Assembly: GCF_014195095.1 (NCBI RefSeq)
Contig: NZ_JACIBC010000014.1
Span: 22,754-86,753 of the forward strand
Direction of reading: 5' to 3'
Origin: Rhizobium sp. BK602
GTDB taxonomy: Bacteria; Pseudomonadota; Alphaproteobacteria; Rhizobiales; Rhizobiaceae
Length of the DNA stretch: 64,000 nt
Position numbers and translations under genes: made by a program. The number at the start of each line of letters is the position of its first letter. Position 1 is the first letter of the stretch. A model generated the notes under the pieces. It saw only the letters and a program-made list of their open reading frames with translations. It was not told the DNA's origin and searched no databases. Below, piece by piece: positions 1 through 8,059 of the stretch.

Positions 1-272
1 GCGAAGATCTCACCGAGCTGATCTTCGGCGACCTTGCCGAAATAGGCGGCCTTGCCGCCGAAATTCGCCACGCCCGCGGCCGTGTTTCCAGCGCTGCCGC
101 CGGACGCTTCGAGCGCCGGCCCCATGCGCGAATAGAGCAGCTCCGCCCGCTCGGCATCGATGAGGTTCATGGCGGCCTTGGTGATTTTGTTGTCGATCAG
201 GAACTGATCATCGCAGCGCGCGATAATGTCGACGATAGCATTGCCAACGGTCAGTACATCGAAACGAGTCAT
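1..272 (-). CDS. PfkB/ribokinase-family sugar or nucleoside kinase, N-terminal part only
   Basis: Only the first 90 codons lie in the window; the gene runs off the left edge. Translation from the ATG at 272 begins MTRFDVLTVGNAIVDIIA, the usual first strand of ribokinase-fold kinases. At about residues 59-84 it has the glycine-rich PfkB signature (GGSAGNTAAGVANFGG followed by KAAYFGKVAEDQ). Family members phosphorylate sugars or adenosine with ATP in the cytosol. The substrate cannot be told from this fragment; adenosine-kinase-like or fructokinase-like are both possible. Its start region faces a 406-base gap before the next plus-strand gene, so its promoter should lie between 273 and about 400. 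Confidence 0.85.
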   Translation of the reverse strand, partial: MTRFDVLTVGNAIVDIIARCDDQFLIDNKITKAAMNLIDAERAELLYSRMGPALEASGGSAGNTAAGVANFGGKAAYFGKVAEDQLGEIF

Positions 273-417
273 CGATAAGGAGGTCCCAGTATTGGTGATA
301 GCCGGTAATCGGTATTATCGGTTTTTCGGAAGTTTGAAAGAAAAATCCGCGCCCCTGTCAGCAACTAAATCCCGATCAGTCATTTGCCTGTCACTTTCCA
401 TCTGTAAATGCTTATCA

Positions 418-584
418 AGCGACTGGCGGAGAACGTCGATACGGCATTCACGGTCAGTCTCGGAAGGTATGATACCTTCCGCCTCACCGGTACGCGCGCC
501 GACCACGGATGAACTGGCGGCCTGTGCACCGGGAGGATTCCGGCGGGACCGGAAGCGGAAAAGCGGGCCGAGCCCGCTTTTTTT
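418..584 (+). ncRNA. Possible small RNA ending at a strong terminator
   Basis: The 273-678 gap holds no convincing gene, yet 561-584 is a textbook terminator on the plus strand with no CDS ending upstream of it. About 80 bases before it lies a near-perfect hairpin (462-480, GGAAGGTATGATACCTTCC) flanked by outer CGGT/ACCG arms. A weak promoter can be read at TTGCCT (384-389) with TAAATG (405-410), which would give a transcript of roughly 165 bases. I could not match it to 6S, tmRNA or another family I know, and the two halves do not fold into a 6S-like rod. The 5' end is a guess. Confidence 0.3.
561..584 (+). terminator. Rho-independent terminator
   Basis: AAGCGGGC (561-568), loop CGA, GCCCGCTT (572-579), then seven T (578-584). 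It does not follow any plus-strand CDS, so it probably ends an untranslated transcript made in the 273-560 gap. Confidence 0.8.
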
Positions 585-678
585 GCGCTTCTCCGCTTTT
601 CAGCTTTCCACGATACGTCAAGCTGGTACAACTTGCGGGTCAGTTCGCTTCTCCCGCCCCTCACACTCCACGCGTGGC

Positions 679-1623
679 ATGTCCGAAATCTTTTCCGATG
701 TCCTGCCGGTCTTCCTGCTGATTCTCGTTGGCTGGGTGATCGTTCGCACCGGCGTATTGACGGCCAGCGTCGGCGAGGCGATGAGCGAATTCGTCTTCAA
801 GATCGCCGTGCCGCTGCTGCTGTTCCGGACCATCGCGGAAGCGGATTTTCGCGGGACCTCGCCGTTCCGGCTGTGGATTGCCTATTTCGCGGGTGTCGCC
901 GTCACCTGGACGGCTGGACATCTGGCCGCGACGCGGCTGTTCGGACGGGATGCGCGCATCGGCGTGCTCGCCGGCGTCTCCTCCGCCTTTGCCAATACCA
1001 TCTTCATCGGCCTGCCGCTGGTGGGGCGCACGGTCGGGCCGGAGGGCATCATGGCGATGTCGATCCTGATCGCCGTGCACCTGCCGACCATGATGATCGC
1101 CGGCACGCTGCTGATGGAGCAGGCCGAGCGCCGGGAAAACGGCGGCGCCGGCCGCAGCATGGGCGAACTGCTGACGCAGGTCGGCAGGAATCTCATCCGC
1201 AATCCTCTGGTCATCGGCCTCCTGTGCGGACTTGTCGTGCATCTGGCCGGCATTCCGCTGCCGGCAACGCTCGGAACCGTGGTCGACAACATCGCCAATA
1301 TTGCCGGCCCGGCGGCGCTGATTTCACTCGGCATGGCGCTCAGGCAATACGGCGTTTCCGGCAATCTCGGCATCGCCAGCGTCACTGCGGCCTTCAAACT
1401 GGTGCTGCTGCCCGCCTGCGTGCTGGCGGCCGGCTATCTCCTCGGCCTCAATCCGCAATGGCGAGCGGCCCTCGTGCTGACCGCCGCCGTCCCGACCGGC
1501 GTGAATGCCTGGCTGATTGCCAATCGCTTCGGCGTCGGTCACAGTCTCGCCGCATCGACGATCACGCTGACGACGGCGCTCGGCGCCTTCTCTGTGTCGG
1601 TCTGGGCCTATCTGCTCGGCTAG
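679..1623 (+). CDS. AEC-family (auxin efflux carrier-type) permease
   Basis: A 314-residue hydrophobic protein that looks like an AEC permease of the YfdV/MdcF type, in the inner membrane. The sequence shows about ten membrane segments, an N-terminal segment containing FLLILVGWVIVRTG, a charged middle loop (MEQAERRENGG, about residues 145-155) and a second five-segment half with a conserved AVPTGVNAW stretch near the C-terminus. AEC proteins export small organic acids or amino-acid-like anions; the substrate here is unknown. The ATG at 679 is chosen because the frame upstream (open to 226) crosses the terminator at 561-584 and gives non-membrane low-complexity sequence. No strong ribosome binding site is visible. 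Confidence 0.85.
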   Translation: MSEIFSDVLPVFLLILVGWVIVRTGVLTASVGEAMSEFVFKIAVPLLLFRTIAEADFRGTSPFRLWIAYFAGVAVTWTAGHLAATRLFGRDARIGVLAGVSSAFANTIFIGLPLVGRTVGPEGIMAMSILIAVHLPTMMIAGTLLMEQAERRENGGAGRSMGELLTQVGRNLIRNPLVIGLLCGLVVHLAGIPLPATLGTVVDNIANIAGPAALISLGMALRQYGVSGNLGIASVTAAFKLVLLPACVLAAGYLLGLNPQWRAALVLTAAVPTGVNAWLIANRFGVGHSLAASTITLTTALGAFSVSVWAYLLG

Positions 1624-1764
1624 AAGACAGCCCACTTTGGGTGAGCCAGGGCCGGCAAAGACCGCGATACTCTATCTCCACCCTTTTGGAGAAGCAGGCA
1701 GGAAAATGGTCATATATTTGCGCATAGCCGCCGTTAAGGATGGAGCGCAGCAAAGGATGGAACC

Positions 1765-2925
1765 ATGAATATTGCAGCTCCCCTCGCCACCAATCCCGCT
1801 TCGGCCTATGCGCAGAAAGTCTTCGTGCTCCAGGGCGGCGGCGCGCTCGGCTCCTATCAGGCCGGCGCCTTCGAAGCGCTGAGAGAGCATAATATCGAGC
1901 CGGACTGGATCGCCGGCATCTCGATCGGCGCCATCAACGCCGCGATCATGGCCGGCAACGTGCCGGGCGAGCGGCTGGAGAAGCTGCGCTCCTTCTGGAA
2001 CAAGGTGAGCGTGCAGATGCCGGTCGATCTCCTGATGGAGAAGCGGCGCGAAACCAATCCTTTCTACCGCACGGTCAGCAGCTGGTGGGTCTCGGCCTTC
2101 GGCGTGCCCGGCTTCTTTTCGCCCTGGCAGATCCCCAGCTGGTTCCAGGCGCGCGGGTCGGCCGGCGCCACCAGCATCTACGACACCGGGCAGCTGCGCC
2201 AGACCTTGCTCGACCATGTCGATTTCGATCGCATCAATCACGGCCCCGTCCGCCTCAGCCTCGGCGCCGTCAATGTCCGCACCGGCAATTTCGCCTTCTT
2301 CGACAATCACGATATCGAGATCGGCCCCGAGCATGTCATGGCAAGCGGCGCCCTGCCGCCGGGCTTTCCGGCGATCAAGATCGGCAATGAATATTACTGG
2401 GACGGTGGCCTGGTCTCGAACACGCCGCTGACCTATGTGCTCCGAAACGGTGCGGCGATCGACACGGTGGTCTTCCAGGTCGACCTCTTCAGCGCCGTCG
2501 GCCCGCTGCCGCAGGATCTCGAAGAGGTGGAAGAGCGGCGCAAGGATATCACCTATTCCAGCCGTACCCGGCTCAACACCGATCTCTTCCTCGAGCGCCA
2601 CCGTCTGCGGCGCAGCATCGCGGAACTCTATGCCCGGCTGCCGGACGAGGCGAAGGCGGACCCCGCCATCCAGAAACTCCGGGACCATTGCTCCGAATAC
2701 AGCGTCACCATCATCCACCTGATCTACCGCAACAAGCAGTTCCGCTCGCATTCCAAGGATTACGAATTTTCGGCACTGTCGATGCACGAGCACTGGGAAG
2801 CCGGCCGGCACGATGCCCGCAAGGCGCTGAACGCCGAGGACTGGCGGGTGCCGCCGAGCGCCGAGGACGGGCTGAAGGTCTATGATCTCGACCAGAGAAC
2901 GCGGTCGCGCCGGCATTCGAGCTGA
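1765..2925 (+). CDS. Patatin-like phospholipase family protein (DUF3734 type)
   Basis: A 386-residue serine hydrolase of the patatin family, predicted to act on acyl esters of lipids. All catalytic parts are present: the oxyanion-hole motif GGGALG (residues 24-29), the nucleophile elbow GISIG with Ser53, and the Asp of the dyad in DGG (Asp213). A long C-terminal part after about residue 235 (EEVEERRKDITYSSR onward) is the extension seen in the patatin/DUF3734 group rather than in short patatins. The ATG at 1765 follows AAGGATGG. No signal peptide is seen, so it is likely cytosolic or peripheral to the membrane. It stands alone between the AEC permease and the convergent cycM. Confidence 0.88.
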   Translation: MNIAAPLATNPASAYAQKVFVLQGGGALGSYQAGAFEALREHNIEPDWIAGISIGAINAAIMAGNVPGERLEKLRSFWNKVSVQMPVDLLMEKRRETNPFYRTVSSWWVSAFGVPGFFSPWQIPSWFQARGSAGATSIYDTGQLRQTLLDHVDFDRINHGPVRLSLGAVNVRTGNFAFFDNHDIEIGPEHVMASGALPPGFPAIKIGNEYYWDGGLVSNTPLTYVLRNGAAIDTVVFQVDLFSAVGPLPQDLEEVEERRKDITYSSRTRLNTDLFLERHRLRRSIAELYARLPDEAKADPAIQKLRDHCSEYSVTIIHLIYRNKQFRSHSKDYEFSALSMHEHWEAGRHDARKALNAEDWRVPPSAEDGLKVYDLDQRTRSRRHSS

Positions 2926-2931
2926 CCCAGG

Positions 2932-2978
2932 GAGCAATTCCAGCAAAAGTGCGCGGCGGTTTCCCGTCCGGAACTGCA
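2932..2978. repeat. Rhizobial interspersed repeat, family 1, degenerate copy
   Basis: The stretch GAGCAATTCCAGCAAAAGTG followed by CGGCGGTTTCCCGTCCGGAA and CTGCATCAGG matches the better copies at 20443-20541 and 31879-31985, and in reverse at 50519-50577. It lies between the convergent ends of the patatin gene and cycM. Confidence 0.75.
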
Positions 2979-2995
2979 TCAGGACTCTTGGCACG

Positions 2996-3020
2996 AAAAA
3001 CCCGGCCGAAAGGCCGGGTT
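2996..3020 (-). terminator. Terminator of cycM
   Basis: Stem AACCCGGCC (2999-3007) with GGCCGGGTT (3012-3020) and a GAAA tetraloop. Read on the minus strand it ends in a T run from the A's at 2996-3000, just after the cycM stop at 3047. Confidence 0.85.
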
Positions 3021-3046
3021 CCGGTAAACCTCCGCTGAAAGCAGGC

Positions 3047-3628
3047 TCAGTTCGTCGCTGCGGGTGCTGCGTTCGGATCGGGCAGCGGCACCGGCGTATC
3101 GGCCAGCGTGCGCAGATAGGCGATCAGGTCGGCGCGATCCTTTTCCTTCGGCAGGCCGGCAAAGCCCATGGCCGTTCCGGGGATGAATTTCTTCGGCGCC
3201 GCTACGAAGTGATAGATGTGGTCGTAAGTCCACTTCTCCGAGCCGCCCTTGGAAAAATCCTTGATCGCGGCCGAATAGGCGAAGCCCTCATGCTCGGCAA
3301 CCGGACGGTCGACGAGACCCCAGAGATCCGGGCCGACCTTGTTCGGCCCGCCCTTCTCTCCGGAATGACAGGCCTGACACTTCTTGAAGATCGCTTCGCC
3401 GGCCTTGGCATCGGCGGTCTGCAGCAATTGCGCGATCGGCGTTTCCTTCGCCTCGGCGGCCTTGCCGCCGGCACCGGCGGCCGGCTCCTCAGCGGCGACG
3501 ATTTCGAAACCGGGCTTTTCCGGCGTCTCCGAATGGAAAATATATCCTGACGCGAGCGACACGGACTTCAGCACGAAAAGCGTGGCCAGAAGTGCCCCGA
3601 CACCCATGTTCACGTAGGATGAATTCAT
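3047..3628 (-). CDS. cycM: Membrane-anchored class I cytochrome c (CycM type)
   Basis: A 193-residue cytochrome c that carries electrons in the respiratory chain on the periplasmic face of the inner membrane. It has an uncleaved N-terminal membrane anchor (about residues 8-29), an Ala/Glu/Pro linker (40-62), the heme attachment site CQACH (84-88) and the axial Met154 in GTAMGFAG. The size and anchored layout match CycM of rhizobia and Agrobacterium, which links the bc1 complex to aa3 oxidase. It is divergent from kdsB and has its own terminator. The assignment to CycM rather than another c552 rests on layout and neighbours. Confidence 0.9.
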   Translation of the reverse strand: MNSSYVNMGVGALLATLFVLKSVSLASGYIFHSETPEKPGFEIVAAEEPAAGAGGKAAEAKETPIAQLLQTADAKAGEAIFKKCQACHSGEKGGPNKVGPDLWGLVDRPVAEHEGFAYSAAIKDFSKGGSEKWTYDHIYHFVAAPKKFIPGTAMGFAGLPKEKDRADLIAYLRTLADTPVPLPDPNAAPAATN

Positions 3629-3779
3629 CTGCTATGCTCCCCTCGCCTCCGGCAGCGACTGCCGGCCCATCTTGAATTCGCGCGAAACCTATGTCTTTTG
3701 GCTGTTTCTTGCAACTCTGTAAACGGTCTCCACCATGAGACCTTTTGACACTTTTACGGCGAGAATAGAAGGCCCAACG

Positions 3780-4535
3780 ATGACAGATTCCAACTTAGAC
3801 AAGACGCTGGTACTCATTCCGGCCCGGATGGCCTCCACCCGCCTGCCGGGCAAGCCGCTCGCCGATATTTGCGGCCTGCCCATGATCGTACAGGTTGCCA
3901 AGCGCGCGCGCGAGGCGGCGATCGGTCGCATCGTCGTCGCCGTCGATCATCAGGATACCTATGCCGCCGTCGCCAATGCCGGCTTCGAGGTGGTGATGAC
4001 CCGCGGGGATCATCAATCCGGCTCCGATCGCATCCACGAGGCGCTGCAGGCCGTCGACCCTGATGGACGGGTCGAGTTCATCGTCAATGTCCAGGGCGAC
4101 CTGCCGACCATCGATCCGAAGACCATACATGCGGCCCTGCGTCCGCTCGACAACCCTGCCGTCGACATCGGGACTTTGACCGTCGAGATCAAGGACGAGG
4201 AAGAAAAGACCCTGCCGAGCGTCGTCAAGGTCGTCGGCTCGGCTGTTTCCGACAGCCGCCTGCGGGCGCTCTATTTCACCCGCGCCACCGCGCCCTACGG
4301 CAAAGGCCCGCTCTATCATCATATCGGCCTCTACACCTATCGCCGCGCGGCGCTGGAGAGGTTCGTCAGCCTCGGCCCCTCGCCGCTGGAACTGCGCGAA
4401 TCGCTGGAGCAGCTCAGGGCGCTGGAAGCCGGCATGCGCATCGATGTCGAGATCGTTGACACGATCCCGCTCGGTGTCGATACTGCCGCCGACCTCGAAA
4501 AGGCCCGACGCATCCTTTCCGGCGCCTCTCGCTGA
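3780..4535 (+). CDS. kdsB: 3-deoxy-manno-octulosonate cytidylyltransferase (CMP-KDO synthetase)
   Basis: A 251-residue enzyme that activates KDO with CTP for lipopolysaccharide inner-core synthesis in the cytosol. The family signature LIPARMASTRLPGKPL sits at residues 12-27, followed by the expected NVQGDLPTID metal and sugar-binding segment near 105 and the C-terminal GVDTAADLEKAR motif. The ATG at 3780 was preferred to the upstream in-frame ATG at 3735 because it gives the usual N-terminus (about ten residues before VLIPAR) and follows AGAAGG. The earlier ATG lies in an inverted repeat, GGTCTC (3725-3730) and GAGACC (3737-3742). pheA follows after 23 bases, so the two are probably cotranscribed. 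Confidence 0.95.
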   Translation: MTDSNLDKTLVLIPARMASTRLPGKPLADICGLPMIVQVAKRAREAAIGRIVVAVDHQDTYAAVANAGFEVVMTRGDHQSGSDRIHEALQAVDPDGRVEFIVNVQGDLPTIDPKTIHAALRPLDNPAVDIGTLTVEIKDEEEKTLPSVVKVVGSAVSDSRLRALYFTRATAPYGKGPLYHHIGLYTYRRAALERFVSLGPSPLELRESLEQLRALEAGMRIDVEIVDTIPLGVDTAADLEKARRILSGASR

Positions 4536-4558
4536 CATCCCCCCTCAAAGGCAGCCCC

Positions 4559-5413
4559 ATGACCATCAAGACCAACAAGATCTCCTTCCAGGGCGACTAT
4601 GGCGCCAATTCTGACATGGCCAGCCGCGACATGTTCCCGACCATGGAGCCGCTGCCGTGCCAGACCTTCGAGGATGCCTTCAGCGCCGTCGACAATGGCG
4701 AGGCCGATCTCGGCATGATCCCGATCGAGAACACGATCGCCGGCCGTGTCGCCGACATCCACCACATGCTGCCGGAATCGCACCTGCATATCGTCGGCGA
4801 ATATTTCATGCCGATCCGCTTCCAGCTCATGGTGCTGCCGGGCGTGAAGAAGGAAGAAATCCGCACGGTGCACAGCCATATCCACGCACTCGGCCAATGC
4901 CGCAAGATCGTGCGCGCCAATGGCTGGAAGCCGGTCATCGCCGGCGACACGGCGGGGGCGGCCAAGCTGGTGCAGGAAACCGGCGACCGTAGCATGGCGG
5001 CACTGGCGCCGCGGCTGGCGGCCGATCTCTACAAGCTCGATATCATCGCCGAAAATGTCGAGGATACCGAGAACAACGTGACGCGCTTCGTCATATTGTC
5101 GCGCGACGAAAGCTGGGCTGAGCGCAGCTCGCCGGAGGAAAAGATCGTCACGACCTTCGTCTTCAACGTCCGCAACATTCCGGCGGCCCTCTACAAGGCG
5201 CTCGGCGGCTTCGCCACCAACGGCATCAACATGACGAAGCTGGAAAGCTACCAGCTCGACGGCCGTTTTGTAGCGACGCAATTCTACGCCGACATCGAAG
5301 GCCATCCGGACGACGAGAATGTGCGGCATGCGCTGGAGGAACTGCGGTTCTTCTCCGAGAAGGTCCGCATCCTCGGCGTCTACAAGGGGCATCCGCTGCG
5401 CGGGCAGCTCTAA
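4559..5413 (+). CDS. pheA: Prephenate dehydratase (monofunctional)
   Basis: A 284-residue enzyme converting prephenate to phenylpyruvate in phenylalanine synthesis. Residues about 5-180 are the dehydratase domain, starting at ISFQGDYGANSD and ending with the catalytic Thr-Arg-Phe motif (175-177, in NNVTRFVIL). Residues about 199-280 are the ACT domain that binds phenylalanine for feedback control; the usual ESRP-type motif reads ESYQ (from residue 229). There is no chorismate mutase domain, so it is not the enterobacterial bifunctional form. It sits just after kdsB on the same strand, and a repeat pair begins shortly after its stop. Confidence 0.95.
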   Translation: MTIKTNKISFQGDYGANSDMASRDMFPTMEPLPCQTFEDAFSAVDNGEADLGMIPIENTIAGRVADIHHMLPESHLHIVGEYFMPIRFQLMVLPGVKKEEIRTVHSHIHALGQCRKIVRANGWKPVIAGDTAGAAKLVQETGDRSMAALAPRLAADLYKLDIIAENVEDTENNVTRFVILSRDESWAERSSPEEKIVTTFVFNVRNIPAALYKALGGFATNGINMTKLESYQLDGRFVATQFYADIEGHPDDENVRHALEELRFFSEKVRILGVYKGHPLRGQL

Positions 5414-5429
5414 GGGTCACAGTTCGAAA

Positions 5430-5584
5430 GCCCCTCATCCGGCCTATCGGCCACCTTCTCCCCGCAAGCGGGGAGAAGGGGATAGACGCACCCACAGCCT
5501 TCCATCCAGCCAACGAGCTAGACGCGGATATAAAGGTTGCCCCCTCTCCCCGCTTGCGGGGGGGGTGGGCTAGGGTGAGGGGCA
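5430..5584. repeat. Paired palindromic repeat (CCCCTCATCC / GGTGAGGGG family)
   Basis: The first unit (5430-5482) has CCCCTCATCCGGCC, then TTCTCCCCGCAAGCGGGGAGAA, a self-complementary hairpin. The second unit (5539-5584) carries CCCTCTCCCCGC, a TTGCGGGG turn and TAGGGTGAGGGGC. The two sit in opposite orientation around about 55 unrelated bases. Equivalent pairs occur at 12987-13172 and 24926-25071. This fills most of the pheA / VOC convergent gap. Confidence 0.85.
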
Positions 5585-5603
5585 AAGCCACATACCCTGC
5601 CAT

Positions 5604-5972
5604 TTACTTATCCGGCTCACAGACCCTCAACCGATGGCCATCCGGGTCGAGCACGACAAAGGTCGGGCCGAAATCCAGCGTCGTCAGTTCCTGGGCGACC
5701 GGCAGGCCGCGGGCCCTCCAATCCTTATAATGCTCCGCCACCGCCCCTTCGCCCTCGACCATGAAGGCGAGTTCGCCGCGATTGCCGATGGCGGAGGGCT
5801 GCGGCTCGACGCTGCTGCGACGCCAGAGGCCGAGCGTAAAGCCGTTGTCGAGGGGAAAAGCTGCGAAATTCGGGGCGGCGACGGCCGGTTCGCGGCCGAG
5901 CAGATCGCGGTAGAACGGGATGCTCTCGGCGGGGTCCTTGACGTAGAAGATGATGAGATTGGGGCTGGTCAT
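5604..5972 (-). CDS. VOC-superfamily protein (glyoxalase/bleomycin-resistance fold)
   Basis: A 122-residue single-module VOC protein with the two beta-alpha-beta-beta-beta repeats expected of the fold: an N-terminal IIFYVKDPAESIPFYRDLLG and a C-terminal FGPTFVVLDPDGHRLRVCEP. Family members bind a divalent metal or sequester small hydrophobic molecules; the substrate cannot be inferred. The start at 5972 is supported by AAGAGGAA seven bases upstream. It is on the minus strand downstream of the small gene at 6089-6319 and may end the HIT-nudC-WYL transcript. It could equally be a stand-alone gene. Confidence 0.85.
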   Translation of the reverse strand: MTSPNLIIFYVKDPAESIPFYRDLLGREPAVAAPNFAAFPLDNGFTLGLWRRSSVEPQPSAIGNRGELAFMVEGEGAVAEHYKDWRARGLPVAQELTTLDFGPTFVVLDPDGHRLRVCEPDK

Positions 5973-6088
5973 CGGGATATTCCTCTTGGTTTTGGAGATA
6001 TGAAGGCAATGCTTTCCCGCTCCCGGAAAGCCATGACAGGTCTTGCGGGCGAGGTGATCGGTGAATGTTTGCGATGCTTCTATCTGCG

Positions 6089-6319
6089 CTATCGGAAGCG
6101 CTCGTCCTCGCGATAGGGCGTGCGACCGTCGAGAAAACCGAGATCGCGCTTCAGGAAGTCGGATGATTCGTCGAGATCCAGACGCGGATGGCGGCGGCCG
6201 AAAGACTGAAGCACGATCTCAGCGAGACGCTGCAGCCCAAGCTGCGCGAAGGGCAGGCCGTAGACATCGGCCGCGGAACCATGCCTGTCCTTCTTGGCGA
6301 CGAGAACGGGGCTTTCCAT
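6089..6319 (-). CDS. Conserved-looking small protein of unknown function
   Basis: A 76-residue, charged, soluble protein that I do not recognise. The ATG at 6319 is preceded by AAGGAGGAG six bases upstream, one of the strongest ribosome binding sites in the window, which is the main reason to accept the gene. The sequence has no membrane segment or cysteine; it contains GLPFAQLGLQRLAEIVLQSF followed by a basic stretch RRHPRLDLDE and ends in Arg-rich residues. It lies 80 bases after the WYL regulator on the same strand and 116 bases before the VOC gene, so it may belong to that transcript. Confidence 0.6.
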   Translation of the reverse strand: MESPVLVAKKDRHGSAADVYGLPFAQLGLQRLAEIVLQSFGRRHPRLDLDESSDFLKRDLGFLDGRTPYREDERFR

Positions 6320-6399
6320 GAACGCTCCTCCTTGTTGGAATGGAACGGATCATAGCCCCTCATACTGACAGTTTCTGGCAGCAGCCTATCGCCGATCGA

Positions 6400-7086
6400 T
6401 CAATCGTGACGCATGCCCTCGCGCGCATGCCATTCCCTGGCAAGCGTCACGCGACGGCGCGGGTAGCGGGCCTCCAGCACGGCGAAATCGATGATGCGAT
6501 CGGCGCGGAAATGGCGAAAATCCTGACGCAGTTCGCACCATGCCATGACGATTCGCGCATTGTCGAAATAGCCGAGCGCGAAAGGCCAGATCCGCCGGGT
6601 GGAAATGGCGCCGTTGACGTCGCCATAGGTCAATTGCACCATGCGTTCGCCATGGATCGCCTTGCGCATCAGGGAGAGGTCGGCCTTGTCTTCGGTCACG
6701 CGCCGCGTCGCAACGACCACGGCGGCCTGATCGATCGCCTCGCGCATATCGGCCGGCAGGACGGCGGCGATCTTGGCGAGCGCATCGGCACCGGCCGCCG
6801 CCAGCCGCGAATCGGTTGCGCGCGCCACCCAGCGGGAGCCGAGCACCAGCGCCTCGATCTCATCCTGGGAAAACATCATCGGCGGCAGCATGAAGCCGGG
6901 CTTCAGCACGTAGCCGATGCCGGGCTCGCCCTCGATCATGGCACCCTGCGACTGAAGGCTGGCGATGTCGCGATAGAGCGTGCGCAGGCTGACGCCGGTT
7001 TCCTCGGCCAGAACGGCACCGCTGACCGGACGACGATAGCGCCTCAGCGTCTGCAGCAGGGCCAGCAAGCGTTCCGAGCGCGCCAT
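6400..7086 (-). CDS. YafY-type transcription regulator (HTH + WYL domain)
   Basis: A 228-residue regulator with an N-terminal winged helix (about residues 1-60; the recognition region reads VSLRTLYRDIASLQSQG) and a C-terminal WYL-type sensor (about 128-215), a layout used to sense nucleotides or other small ligands. It starts 13 bases after the stop of nudC on the minus strand, so HIT, nudC and this gene look like one operon. That placement suggests control of, or response to, nucleotide stress, but this is inference. No strong ribosome binding site is seen, which is consistent with coupled translation. Confidence 0.85.
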   Translation of the reverse strand: MARSERLLALLQTLRRYRRPVSGAVLAEETGVSLRTLYRDIASLQSQGAMIEGEPGIGYVLKPGFMLPPMMFSQDEIEALVLGSRWVARATDSRLAAAGADALAKIAAVLPADMREAIDQAAVVVATRRVTEDKADLSLMRKAIHGERMVQLTYGDVNGAISTRRIWPFALGYFDNARIVMAWCELRQDFRHFRADRIIDFAVLEARYPRRRVTLAREWHAREGMRHD

Positions 7087-7099
7087 GACGGAAAGAAGC

Positions 7100-8059
7100 C
7101 TATCGCTTCCACTCCACCCAGTCGCGCATCAGGCGATGGGCGATGGCGCCCTTGGGCGGAGAGGTATTGCCGGAGGCCGAGACGCGGTCGAGCATCTCGA
7201 GCGTCTCTTCCGGCGTGAACCAGCGGCAGTCGTCGAGCTCGGTGGCGTCGATATGGATGTCCGTCGATTTCGCCTCGGCATAGCAGCCGATCATCAGCGA
7301 ATGCGGCATCGGCCAGGGCTGCGACGCATGATAGCGCACGCGGCCGGTATGGATGCCGGACTCCTCGAAGGTTTCGCGGCGCACGGCATTTTCGATGGTT
7401 TCGCCCGGCTCGACGAAGCCGGCGAGACAGGAATACATGCCCGGCGCGAAATGATGGCTGCGGCCGAGCAGGCAGCGATTCCGCTCCTCGTCGACCGTCA
7501 GCATGATGACGACAGGATCGGTGCGCGGGAAGATCATGTGTTCGCAGGCGGTGCAGACCCGCTTGTAGCCGCCGATGCGGCTTTCCATCACCGAACCGCA
7601 GCGGCCGCAGAAGCGGTTGTCGCCGTTCCAGCGCAGGAGGCTCATGCCCTGCGCCGCCTCGCCGAGGATCTCGCCTTCCAGCAGGAACTCGCGCCAGAGC
7701 GAGCGCATGTCGGCCGGCTTGTAATGGCTGGCAAGCTCGTCGGCATTGATGCGTACCGGCACGGCCAGCCGCGGCTCGCCGGTCTTGCGGTAGCCGAGCA
7801 GCACGGCCGCCTCCCAATCGGGATCGAGCTCCTGCAGCTCGTAGCGGGCAAACAGCGGATCGAGCACCTGCCCGTCATGTTTCAGAACCAGCCGGTCCCT
7901 GGCAAAGGCGAGGATATGCGTGCCGTCCTTGGAGAGGGCGCGCTGGATCGACTCCTCGTCGCGATGCTCGGCGTCCCGGTTGAGCTGGTTTTCCGCAAAG
8001 GCCGTGAGGCTGCTGGGTTCCGGGTGGGGCGCATCGGAAGAGAAGATCGAATAGGTCAT
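7100..8059 (-). CDS. nudC: NAD+ / NADH diphosphatase (NudC, Nudix)
   Basis: A 319-residue Nudix hydrolase that splits NAD(H) to NMN(H) and AMP; NudC enzymes also remove NAD caps from RNA. It has the zinc ribbon (FCGRCG and RVCTACEH), the full Nudix box GFVEPGETIENAVRRETFEE plus SG (residues about 214-236), and the NudC-specific motif downstream, here SQPWPMP (246-252) where SQPWPFP is usual. The start at 8059 overlaps the stop of the upstream HIT gene as ATGA, so the two are translationally coupled. A longer frame open to 8401 merely overlaps the HIT gene. Confidence 0.95.
   Translation of the reverse strand: MTYSIFSSDAPHPEPSSLTAFAENQLNRDAEHRDEESIQRALSKDGTHILAFARDRLVLKHDGQVLDPLFARYELQELDPDWEAAVLLGYRKTGEPRLAVPVRINADELASHYKPADMRSLWREFLLEGEILGEAAQGMSLLRWNGDNRFCGRCGSVMESRIGGYKRVCTACEHMIFPRTDPVVIMLTVDEERNRCLLGRSHHFAPGMYSCLAGFVEPGETIENAVRRETFEESGIHTGRVRYHASQPWPMPHSLMIGCYAEAKSTDIHIDATELDDCRWFTPEETLEMLDRVSASGNTSPPKGAIAHRLMRDWVEWKR

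Noticed and set aside
277..284. AAGGAGGT on the plus strand
   Set aside because: It looks like a perfect ribosome binding site, but the only starts after it (TTG/GTG) lead into the rejected extension; it is probably chance next to the PfkB start on the other strand.
226..678. N-terminal extension of the AEC permease
   Set aside because: It crosses a strong terminator and gives a polar, low-complexity peptide ahead of a normal first membrane segment.
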